This document shows, one piece after another, positions 1-5,662 of a stretch of DNA of 8,427 nt. How positions within the stretch are numbered: position 1 is the first letter of the stretch; every line of letters begins with the position of its first letter. The DNA is taken from assembly GCA_016844565.1 (NCBI GenBank), contig JAENJB010000092.1, positions 1-8,427 on the forward strand, in the 5' to 3' direction. A program made the translations under genes and the position numbers. This DNA is from Dehalococcoidia bacterium (GTDB lineage Bacteria; Chloroflexota; Dehalococcoidia; JAENJB01). The notes under the pieces are model-generated. The model was given only the letters and a program-made list of their open reading frames with translations, searched no databases and was not told where the DNA came from.

Positions 1-570
1 GGCCCTGATGGAGTGAGCCTGTTCGGCAGCCTGAGAGACGGCTTCGGACTCCTTCTCTTTGACGATCCGGCGGGCCTGCGCTTCCGCTTCGGCGACGACC
101 CGGGAGGCCTCGCTCCTGGCCCTGGCCTCTCCTTCCCTGGCCTCTTTCATGACCTCTTCAGCCAGTATCTCGGCGGCGGCTTTCATGGCCTCCATCTGCT
201 CGGTGGCCGTGGCCACGGCTTCGGACTCCTTCTTCTTCAGGAGCTGATGGGCCCTGGTTTCCGCTTCGGAAAGCATCCGTGCGGCGTCCTCTTTGGCGCG
301 TTTCTCCGCCTCGGCCACAATCCTGGCCCCTTCGGCTTTGGCATGAGCAGCAGCGTCCTGCTTGGTCTCATCGGCCAGCTTGTTGGCCTCGGTCACAGTC
401 CGTTCGGCCAGCTTCGTCAGAGCCTCCAGATGCTGCTGCCGCTGGCTCATCGCGCCCTGCTGCTTGACCAGTTCGTCGACAAACGAGGTCACCTGGGCCT
501 CTGACAGCCCTCTCTTGACTAGATTGAATTCCCGTCCCCACAGGACAACGACATCGGCGTTCGCGGCCAT
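1..570 (-). CDS. DivIVA-like N-terminus plus long coiled-coil protein (partial, C-terminus off the left edge)
   Basis: The reading frame is open for all 190 codons from the ATG at 570-568 to the left edge, and no stop is reached. A Shine-Dalgarno stretch (AGGAAGGTGA on the minus strand) lies just upstream and supports this start. Residues about 10-36 (WGREFNLVKRGLSEAQVTSF, then VDELVKQ) resemble the N-terminal segment of DivIVA-like proteins, where a short hydrophobic, Gly-containing turn precedes a coiled coil. From about residue 37 onward the protein is almost only Ala, Glu, Lys, Arg and Gln with heptad-like spacing, so it is a long coiled coil. A segment containing KESEAV occurs twice, 59 residues apart, which indicates internal duplication. 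There is no signal peptide or membrane segment, so it is probably cytoplasmic. DivIVA-like proteins act in cell division or polarity, but that role is only inferred here. A general scaffold or an ATP-synthase-b-like stalk is possible. Confidence 0.8.
   Translation of the reverse strand, partial: MAANADVVVLWGREFNLVKRGLSEAQVTSFVDELVKQQGAMSQRQQHLEALTKLAERTVTEANKLADETKQDAAAHAKAEGARIVAEAEKRAKEDAARMLSEAETRAHQLLKKKESEAVATATEQMEAMKAAAEILAEEVMKEAREGEARARSEASRVVAEAEAQARRIVKEKESEAVSQAAEQAHSIRA
38..233. repeat. 19-bp direct repeat pair inside the coiled-coil gene
   Basis: The 19-base sequence acggcttcggactccttct occurs exactly at 38-56 and 215-233. The copies are 177 bases (59 codons) apart and in the same reading frame of the minus-strand coiled-coil gene, where they encode the KESEAV segment. 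Neighbouring codons are also similar (VVAEAEAQAR and IVAEAEKRAK precede the two copies). This suggests tandem duplication of a coiled-coil block; low-complexity codon use could explain part of it. Confidence 0.6.
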
Positions 571-601
571 CGGTCACCTTCCTATTGGATTGCTTATCAA
601 C

Positions 602-690
602 CTTTCACCCTGCTCTCTCTTCCCCCTCTCTCCTTCGACAAGCTCAGGACAGGTTCTAACTCTCTCCCTCCAGGGGAGAGAGGGTTGGGG
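602..690. repeat. Intergenic GC-rich inverted-repeat element
   Basis: The block at 622-632 (ccccctctctcc) can pair with ggagagaggg at 675-684. A nearer hairpin is formed by 661-669 with 673-682 around the centre ccag. Between the arms lies ccttcgacaagctcagga, a motif I recognise from intergenic repeats in many environmental bacterial genomes. The element is non-coding and sits between two divergent genes. It looks like a dispersed, possibly mobile, non-autonomous repeat, but copy number cannot be judged from one window. Confidence 0.5.
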
Positions 691-726
691 TGAGAGTGAT
701 TCCCAAACGGTCTTGCGCCCCTTGTC

Positions 727-756
727 TTGACAGATGCTCTATTTCCGCTCTATATC
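727..756 (+). promoter_or_regulatory. Possible sigma70-type promoter upstream of the lipoprotein gene
   Basis: A perfect -35 hexamer TTGACA lies at 727-732. A weak -10 candidate TATATC follows at 751-756 with an 18-base spacer. The AT-rich run tattatatag just downstream (about 767-776) could also contribute. If real, transcription would start near 763 and leave a leader of roughly 165 nt before the lipoprotein ATG. The -10 match is only moderate, so this is tentative. Confidence 0.35.
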
Positions 757-929
757 GGTTCGCTACTATTATATAGACACCGGGACCTCGCCCTCAATGG
801 CAAAATAGTAATGGTCAGGCATGGCGAATCAGTTAACTTTCGTACTATAGCTTTGTGTTTTCTCATGCCGTATACTGACACTTCACCCGCCGGCTCCGTT
901 ATACAGTTCAAAACATCTGGAGGAAAGAA

Positions 930-2123
930 ATGAAGTATATCAGCAGATTACCCCATCTTCTTATCGGCATCCTTATCATTGCAGCACTCATCATGTCCGG
1001 CTGCACGACGGCGCCAGCGGGAACATCCCCGTCGACGTCCGGCCCCACGCCAACCACTTCTCCGTCGACGGCGCCAGCGCCCGCGTCAAGCGGTCAGCAG
1101 GGCGGGAACGGCACGGTCGAGGTACGGGTAACCGACGCGCCTCCGCGGCAGGAGGTAACCGGCGTCGAGGTCACGGTTGAAAGCGTGGAGATACACAAGG
1201 CGGGGGCGGGCCAGGAGGATGAAAAGGGCTGGCTGCCGATGGCGCTGAGCGGTCCGAGCACCTTCGACCTGCTCCAGATCAGGGGTATCGAGCAGGTGCT
1301 GGCTACGGCCAACCTGACCGCCGGCAAATACACCCAGATCAGGATGAATGTCACCAGAGTTAGAGTGAGCTTCAGGGAAGGCCAGCCTGTCGATGCTACC
1401 GTACCCAGCGGCAAGCTGAAGTTCGTCAGACCCTTTGATGTAGTGGCGGGCCAGGCCACGGTCCTGCTCTTCGACTTCGACGCCGACAAGTCGGTGAACG
1501 TTACCGGCAACGGGAAGGCAATGTTCAAACCGGTGATCAAGCTGACGGTGACCAAGGCCAAGGGCGGCATGGAGATCGTCACCCCCAGCCTCCCGAATGG
1601 TGAGGTGGGTGTTGCCTATAACGGGGCCGTCGCCGCCACAGGCGGCCTGGAGCCCTACACCTGGAGCATCAGCGCCGGAGCTTTGCCGGCCGGTCTCGCC
1701 CTGAACCCGGTCACCGGGGCCATCACGGGAACGCCGACCGGTGCGGGAGACTCGACCTTCACCGTCAAGGCGGAGGACAGCTCGCCTGCGAAGAAGAGCG
1801 CCACCAGGAGCTTCACGGTGAACATCGCTGGCGCGGGCGTGCTTCAAATCACCACTACCAGCCTGGCCGGCGGCACGAAGAACGTGGCCTATAGCGCCAC
1901 GGTGCAGGCGGTGGGAGGCACGATACCCTACACCTGGAGCATCAGCGCCGGAGCTTTGCCGGCCGGTCTCGCCCTGAACCCGGCCACCGGGGCCATCACG
2001 GGAACTCCGACCGCCGCCGGGAACTTCAGTTTTACAGTGAGGGTCACCGACAGCGCTGCCCCAACTGCCAATACCGATACTCAGGCCCTCGCGATCCACA
2101 TCGCCGAGGAGGTCACGCCGTAG
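930..2123 (+). CDS. Secreted lipoprotein with DUF4382 domain and two putative-Ig (He_PIG-type) repeats
   Basis: The start at 930 has a strong ribosome binding site (GGAGG at 919-923, six bases before the ATG). Residues 1-24 form a lipoprotein signal peptide: basic start, hydrophobic core LLIGILIIAALIM, then SG before Cys25. After lipidation the protein should be anchored to the outer face of the membrane. Residues 26-58 are a Pro/Thr/Ser linker. Residues about 62-207 (GTVEVRVTDAPP at the start, FKPVIKLTV at the end) fit the DUF4382 family, a beta-rich extracytoplasmic domain of unknown role. Residues about 213-299 and 304-392 are two putative-Ig domains with the typical YTWSISAGALPAGL and GAITGTPT motifs, often found in surface and adhesion proteins. 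It is a single-gene unit closed by a terminator. A surface-binding or structural role is likely; the ligand is unknown. Confidence 0.85.
   Translation: MKYISRLPHLLIGILIIAALIMSGCTTAPAGTSPSTSGPTPTTSPSTAPAPASSGQQGGNGTVEVRVTDAPPRQEVTGVEVTVESVEIHKAGAGQEDEKGWLPMALSGPSTFDLLQIRGIEQVLATANLTAGKYTQIRMNVTRVRVSFREGQPVDATVPSGKLKFVRPFDVVAGQATVLLFDFDADKSVNVTGNGKAMFKPVIKLTVTKAKGGMEIVTPSLPNGEVGVAYNGAVAATGGLEPYTWSISAGALPAGLALNPVTGAITGTPTGAGDSTFTVKAEDSSPAKKSATRSFTVNIAGAGVLQITTTSLAGGTKNVAYSATVQAVGGTIPYTWSISAGALPAGLALNPATGAITGTPTAAGNFSFTVRVTDSAAPTANTDTQALAIHIAEEVTP
1653..2013 (+). repeat. 88-bp near-identical direct repeat within the Ig-like domains
   Basis: Bases 1653-1740 and 1926-2013 match at 86 of 88 positions by my reading, with an offset of 273 bases (91 codons). 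The differences are T/C in the codon after AACCCGG and G/T in the codon after GGAAC. The repeat encodes the core of each putative-Ig domain. Sequence on both sides diverges clearly at DNA and protein level, so the identity is a local patch and not a recent whole-domain duplication. Confidence 0.9.
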
Positions 2124-2142
2124 TACGCCCGAAGTAAGTGAC

Positions 2143-2175
2143 AAGAGAGGGGGCTCTGGAGCCCCCTCTCTTTTT
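2143..2175 (+). terminator. Strong Rho-independent terminator of the lipoprotein gene
   Basis: The left arm 2145-2156 (gagagggggctc) pairs perfectly with 2159-2170 (gagccccctctc). Two flanking A-T pairs extend the stem, and in practice the loop would open to about four bases. A run of five T follows at 2171-2175. It starts 20 nt after the stop codon. On the opposite strand the sequence after the stem is only weakly T-rich, so termination of the convergent two-component operon here is possible but less certain. Confidence 0.92.
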
Positions 2176-2190
2176 GTCGCCCACGCTGCT

Positions 2191-2324
2191 TTGACAGCGG
2201 GCACGGCACGCCGTGCCCCTACGGGATTGCGAGTACGACACGGCGCTGCAACACATCGTGCCCCCCAAGCAACCATGTCACCCCTGCGCGGAAGAATCCG
2301 TCCTCTCCCCCATGGAGGGGGAGA
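2191..2324. repeat. REP-like palindromic spacer between convergent genes
   Basis: Two hairpins lie in this spacer. At 2199-2218, gggcacggc and gccgtgccc pair perfectly around a two-base centre and are followed by cctacggg, a form common in intergenic repeats of environmental bacteria. At 2304-2324, tctccccc pairs with gggggaga around atgga. Neither is followed by a T run on either strand, so they look like REP-type elements more than terminators. The second resembles the CT/GA-rich hairpin at 661-682 in the other intergenic region. Confidence 0.55.
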
Positions 2325-2337
2325 TCTCCTCCGTTAT

Positions 2338-2727
2338 CTAACCAGGGGCCGGGACCGTTCTGACTATTATCCTGAGCTCGTCGGGAGTGAAGGGCTTGGG
2401 CAAACACGGCCTGCCGGCGGTCTCCAGAAACGTTTTGATGTTGTCGCTCAAGACGTCCCCGGTGGTGAATATGACCCTATCGACCATCCCCGGATGCTGT
2501 TGCTTCAGGCGCGCGTAGAGTTCGACGCCATCCATCTCCGGCGTCCTGAGATCGATAAGGCAGAGGTCGTACTCCTTTTCCGCCAATACGTCCAGAGCGG
2601 CATTCCCGTTGGAAACGACTTTTACCTGAAACCCTTCGCCTATGAGCGTCCTCACACAAACTTCGCTGATGGCTGGTTCATCTTCAACCACCAGAATGCT
2701 TCTGCCCTTGCCGTTGACCCATATCAT
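2338..2727 (-). CDS. Single-domain response regulator (CheY/Spo0F-like receiver)
   Basis: The 129-residue protein is one receiver domain and nothing else. Visible hallmarks are the acidic pair Glu15-Asp16 after the first beta strand (ILVVEDE), the phospho-acceptor Asp59 (LCLIDLRTPEMDG), Thr88 (VIFTTGD) and Lys111 in the LPKPF motif. It should be phosphorylated on Asp59 by the histidine kinase encoded 18 nt upstream in the same operon. No DNA-binding or enzymatic output domain follows; the protein ends 16 residues after the conserved KPF. It therefore acts by protein-protein contact, as a phosphorelay intermediate, or as a phosphate sink. The start is preceded by a G-rich ribosome-binding stretch (AAAGGGGGG). 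Family assignment is secure; its target is unknown. Confidence 0.93.
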   Translation of the reverse strand: MIWVNGKGRSILVVEDEPAISEVCVRTLIGEGFQVKVVSNGNAALDVLAEKEYDLCLIDLRTPEMDGVELYARLKQQHPGMVDRVIFTTGDVLSDNIKTFLETAGRPCLPKPFTPDELRIIVRTVPAPG

Positions 2728-2745
2728 TGCATCCCCCCCTTTCGG

Positions 2746-4947
2746 CTACTGACAGCTTACGGGCAGCTCTATGACGAAAGTGGCGCCTTCACCCGGCCGG
2801 CTTCTGGTGTAAATGCGGCCGCCGTGCTCGTTGATTATGCCGTGGCAGATGCTCAAACCAAGCCCCGTGCCCTTACCCACCTCCTTGGTGGTGAAGAAAG
2901 GGTTAAATATCCTGGTCAGGTTCTCCTTTGGAATCCCCAGGCCGTCATCAGCGAAAGAAATCCTGACCATATCACCGAGCCTCTCGGTAGCAACGGTCAG
3001 CACGCCCTTTTTGTGGGCCTGGGTCATGAAGTATTCGCCGTTGATGATGATATTGAGGAAGACCTGCTGCATTTGAAAATAGTCGACCATGATCTTTGGT
3101 AGCTCGGAGGCAAACCGTTTGCACACCTCGATATTGCTCACCTTCTGCTCATAGGCGCGCAGTCTCAGCACGTCCTCGATGACATTCTCGATCTGGGTCG
3201 GCTGCTTCACCGGCGCGTGTTTTCGGGCAAAGGTGAGGAGATTCTTGACTATCCCGGCGGCGCGCTGAGCTTCGCTATAGACTAGCGTTAGATCATCCCT
3301 GATGTCATCGGCAATATCCCTCTCCATGACCAACTGGGAGAAGCCGATAACGCTCGTCAGGGGGTTGTTGAGCTCGTGAGCGATACCGGCGGCCAGCTCG
3401 CCAATAGAGGCCAGCCTATCGGATAACATAAGCTGCTCCTGCATCTGTTTGCGCCCGGTCACGTCTCTGGCCACCCGGACGGAACCTACTACCTGCCCTG
3501 TCCCATCGAAGACCGGGGACGCGGTCACCTCGATAGAAACCCCCGCATCGGGTATGGAGACCTCCGCCGTACACGGTCTTCCGGTCCTGACTACCTCTCG
3601 GTGATAGCAGGCCGGGCAGGGCTCGTCCCTCCCTTGAATTACCCGGTAACAGGCGCTCCCGATAACCTCTTTCGGGCTCTTGGAGACAGTGTCGGCAAAG
3701 GCCTTGTTCACCCTGGCCAGCCTGAAGTCCCCGTCCAGAATGGCAACCGAATCTGTAATGGAGTCGAAGGTCGTCCGCCATTCCTTCGCCGCCCGTCTTA
3801 TCTCTTCCTCCATCTTCTTGCGGTGGCTGATATCGCTGTATATGACACAGGTGCCGACCGATTTGTCGCCGGAGGTGATGCGGTAGCCGACCACCGAGAC
3901 ATCCACCGGGCTGCCATCCTTGCGTATTCTAACTGTCTCGTTGCGGACAGAGCCGGTACCGAGAAGGGCCTGATGCACCGACGACACTTCATCAAAACGG
4001 TTCGCAGGGACGACAAGCTCTCTGACGAACCGGCCCCTGATTTCCTCCTTTGAGTAACCAAAAAGCGTCTCGAATCCCTTGTTGATGTCGACAACCCTGT
4101 CGCCGCTGTCCAGCGTGACGATGGCGTCAGGCGAGTTGTCGAAGAGCTGCTGGTAGTAGGCCTCCTGAAGCTTAAGCGCATCCTCCGCCTGTCTGTGTTC
4201 GGTGATGTCCATATAGCAGCCCAGCGTCGCCCTCCTGCCCTGGTACTTTATGGAGCTCACCGACTCCATCAGCCACTTTTGGCCTCCGTCCTTGTGACGC
4301 ACCCTGAACTCATACGGCGAAGAGAGTTCTCCCTCCAGCATCTTTGCGGCTCTTTCCTTGACCGTCTTTCTGTCTTCAGCAGCGACAATCTCCAGAGGAT
4401 CCGTACCCAGCACTTCATCCTCTGTGCGGCCAACTAAGCTTACGAAAACAGGGTTGGCATACCGGAACTTTCCGTACTGCACGATGTAAATGCCGACCGG
4501 CGAGCCGTTGGCCAGTGTCTTGAACAGCTCTTCGCTTTCGCGCAAGGCCTCGGCCATCTTGATTCGCTCAATGACCAGCTTGGAAACGACGCGAGTAGCA
4601 AACGCGCCGACCATCAGCACCAGAAAGGCGTCCAGCGCGGCATCCATCCAATTGCTCGAGACCGTGAGCGCGGCGCCTACCTTGTCGGCGATGTCGAGCG
4701 TGCCGCTCAAAGCGATGAGAGCGGCAGCCAGGAGGAAGGCGCCAGCACAGACGCCCACCACCGGGCCGGGTACGTACGCCCTGAGACTCGAGAGTTTCGT
4801 CGTCTTCCTCTCGTGTTGAACACGCCGTTCCGTGATGGAGTCTCTCATATCTTGCCGGGAAGCATCTCCGTTCGCCGGGCTTACCTGCGCCTGCCGCAGC
4901 CGCGCCTTCAGCCGGCTGGACCTCCTGTTCTCACCCATCTCGATCAT
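2746..4947 (-). CDS. Membrane-anchored sensor histidine kinase with three PAS domains
   Basis: The protein has 733 residues. A basic N-terminal region of about 58 residues precedes two membrane segments (about 61-82 and 103-122) joined by a short outer loop, so sensing is probably cytoplasmic. Three PAS domains follow at about 138-255, 263-378 and 388-500. The third carries Cys433, Cys444, Cys447 (CPAC) and Cys459. The kinase core has an H-box with phospho-acceptor His524 (GIAHELNNPLTSVIGF), an N-box with Asn636 (NIIINGEYFM), a G1 box at Asp667 (DDGLGI), an F-box (FNPFFTTK) and a G2 box (GTGLGL, 693-698). It should autophosphorylate His524 and pass the phosphate to the receiver protein encoded next. 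The exact start is uncertain because no strong ribosome site precedes Met1; Met4 or Met34 are alternatives. The signal is unknown; the Cys cluster suggests redox or metal sensing. Confidence 0.93.
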   Translation of the reverse strand: MIEMGENRRSSRLKARLRQAQVSPANGDASRQDMRDSITERRVQHERKTTKLSSLRAYVPGPVVGVCAGAFLLAAALIALSGTLDIADKVGAALTVSSNWMDAALDAFLVLMVGAFATRVVSKLVIERIKMAEALRESEELFKTLANGSPVGIYIVQYGKFRYANPVFVSLVGRTEDEVLGTDPLEIVAAEDRKTVKERAAKMLEGELSSPYEFRVRHKDGGQKWLMESVSSIKYQGRRATLGCYMDITEHRQAEDALKLQEAYYQQLFDNSPDAIVTLDSGDRVVDINKGFETLFGYSKEEIRGRFVRELVVPANRFDEVSSVHQALLGTGSVRNETVRIRKDGSPVDVSVVGYRITSGDKSVGTCVIYSDISHRKKMEEEIRRAAKEWRTTFDSITDSVAILDGDFRLARVNKAFADTVSKSPKEVIGSACYRVIQGRDEPCPACYHREVVRTGRPCTAEVSIPDAGVSIEVTASPVFDGTGQVVGSVRVARDVTGRKQMQEQLMLSDRLASIGELAAGIAHELNNPLTSVIGFSQLVMERDIADDIRDDLTLVYSEAQRAAGIVKNLLTFARKHAPVKQPTQIENVIEDVLRLRAYEQKVSNIEVCKRFASELPKIMVDYFQMQQVFLNIIINGEYFMTQAHKKGVLTVATERLGDMVRISFADDGLGIPKENLTRIFNPFFTTKEVGKGTGLGLSICHGIINEHGGRIYTRSRPGEGATFVIELPVSCQ

Positions 4948-4993
4948 ATGTCAGTCCCGGCCGCCGCATAGCGTACCAGTAGTAACCATAATA

Positions 4994-5022
4994 TGTATAT
5001 CATACACTATATCAAAATGCAA
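4994..5022 (-). promoter_or_regulatory. Candidate promoter for the histidine kinase-response regulator operon
   Basis: Read on the minus strand, TTGCAT (5022-5017) and TATACA (4999-4994) are separated by 17 bases within an AT-rich island that stands out from the GC-rich surroundings. Transcription would begin near 4987, about 40 nt before the kinase start. The short inverted repeat tgtat-atc-ataca at 4995-5007 overlaps the -10 and could be an operator. The -35 match is only three of six, so confidence is modest. Confidence 0.4.
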
Positions 5023-5058
5023 CTGTGAGCCCCTGCATTGCTTCACGAAACACTCTTC

Positions 5059-5087
5059 TTGACAGGATAGTGGTGCGGTGCTATATT
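5059..5087 (+). promoter_or_regulatory. Sigma70-type promoter of the Rid/molybdoenzyme operon
   Basis: TTGACA at 5059-5064 is a perfect -35. TATATT at 5082-5087 matches five of six -10 positions, and the spacer is the ideal 17 bases. Transcription would start near 5094, giving a leader of about 90 nt before the Rid start at 5184. The leader can form a 6-bp hairpin (cgaatc 5134-5139 with gattcg 5146-5151). This is the best promoter in the window and is divergent from the kinase operon. Confidence 0.75.
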
Positions 5088-5183
5088 CGTCCGAGTCTCA
5101 AGCGGCGTTCATGGGTGCGCCCGTTTCCGGCCCCGAATCATCCCCGATTCGTTGTGAATTTGCGCAGGCAAAGGAGGTAGTTC

Positions 5184-5569
5184 ATGGCAAAGAAGCTTAT
5201 CCAGCCCAAGGGACTCTTCGACAGTCGCGGCACTTACGGCTACTCCTTCGCAGTCCAGGCAGGCAACACGGTCTATCCGAGGCCCAGGTGGACCAGATCT
5301 TCGCCAACATGAGGGTCATCCTCAAGGAGGCGGGGGGCAGTCCCAAGGACGTTGTCTACTACACCATCTACACCAAAGACATCCGCCAGTACAGGGACGA
5401 CTGCAAGCGTTTCTGCGACAAGCACTTCGGCAAGGGTGTCTATCCCCCGGCCACGCTGGTGCAGGTGTCCAGCCTGGCGCCTGTGGATGCACTGCTCGAG
5501 ATCGCCGCGGTAGCGGTGATAGATAAAGAGACAAGGGCTAACAAGGGGAGAGGCCGGAAGACCGCCTGA
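5184..5569 (+). pseudogene. RidA/YjgF-family protein, broken by internal deletion and frameshift
   Basis: An ideal ribosome site (AAAGGAGGT, 5170-5178) precedes the ATG at 5184. This frame reads like a Rid N-terminus (MAKKLIQPKGLFDS, then YSFAVQAGNTVY). After the Tyr codon at about 5274-5276 it loses similarity and stops at 5310-5312. The rest of the Rid fold continues in another frame from about 5279 (EAQVDQIFANMRVIL to LLEIAAVAVIDKE), ending at 5569. Compared with Rid proteins such as E. coli RidA/TdcF, about 19 residues (the strand-turn with the usual SGQ motif) are missing at the junction. A loss of 3n+1 bases, for example about 55, explains both the gap and the frame change. Rid proteins hydrolyse reactive enamine/imine intermediates. 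The usual active-site Arg (E. coli Arg105) appears as Ala at 5450-5452, as in Rid subfamilies without deaminase activity. It is first in the operon, 93 nt before the molybdoenzyme. A sequencing or assembly error is an alternative. Confidence 0.8.
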
Positions 5570-5662
5570 AGTGCGATAGGGTGGAGACCAGGATGGGGTG
5601 GAGGACGAAAGACCGGACCGCAAACAAAGGCGCAAGGACAGGGAAGATGGAGGAGGACTGAT

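Larger units (their letters stand above)
571..929. other. Gene-free region between the divergent coiled-coil and lipoprotein genes
   Basis: No open frame here has a convincing start, codon pattern or known motif. The left half holds a GC-rich inverted-repeat element (about 602-690). The right half, from about 727, is more AT-rich and contains promoter-like hexamers and a leader of more than 150 nt before the lipoprotein start at 930. An open frame from 727 overlaps the lipoprotein start but has no ribosome binding site and an unremarkable translation, so I do not call it a gene. Confidence 0.6.

Noticed and set aside
13..504. Plus-strand open frame opposite the coiled-coil gene
   Set aside because: The Gly/Leu/Phe-rich translation is the mirror of Ala/Glu/Lys codons on the other strand; it has no ribosome site.
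1086..2276. Long minus-strand open frame (396 codons) opposite the lipoprotein gene
   Set aside because: It lies antisense to a gene with clear signal peptide, domains and ribosome site. Its translation is Gly/Arg/Ala-rich without any domain, and the duplicated segments reflect the repeats on the plus strand.
2304..2324. Terminator of the two-component operon
   Set aside because: The stem is good, but no T run follows it in the minus-strand direction, so it is listed as a palindromic repeat.
2191..3102. Plus-strand open frame (303 codons) across the response regulator and kinase 3' end
   Set aside because: It is antisense to two well-supported genes, crosses the palindromic spacer, and shows no recognisable motif.
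5094..5183. Molybdenum-cofactor riboswitch in the leader of the molybdoenzyme operon
   Set aside because: The leader is only about 90 nt and offers one 6-bp hairpin; it is too short and simple for the known Moco riboswitch.
5078..5569. A single intact 163-residue Rid gene starting at 5078
   Set aside because: The start overlaps the promoter -10 hexamer, so it would lie upstream of the likely transcript start. The first 65 or so residues are an out-of-frame reading of the real Rid N-terminus, which has the ideal ribosome site at 5170-5178.
5593..5661. 22-codon open frame between the Rid gene and the molybdoenzyme
   Set aside because: No ribosome binding site precedes it and the composition is highly basic without a motif; its stop just abuts the next start by chance.
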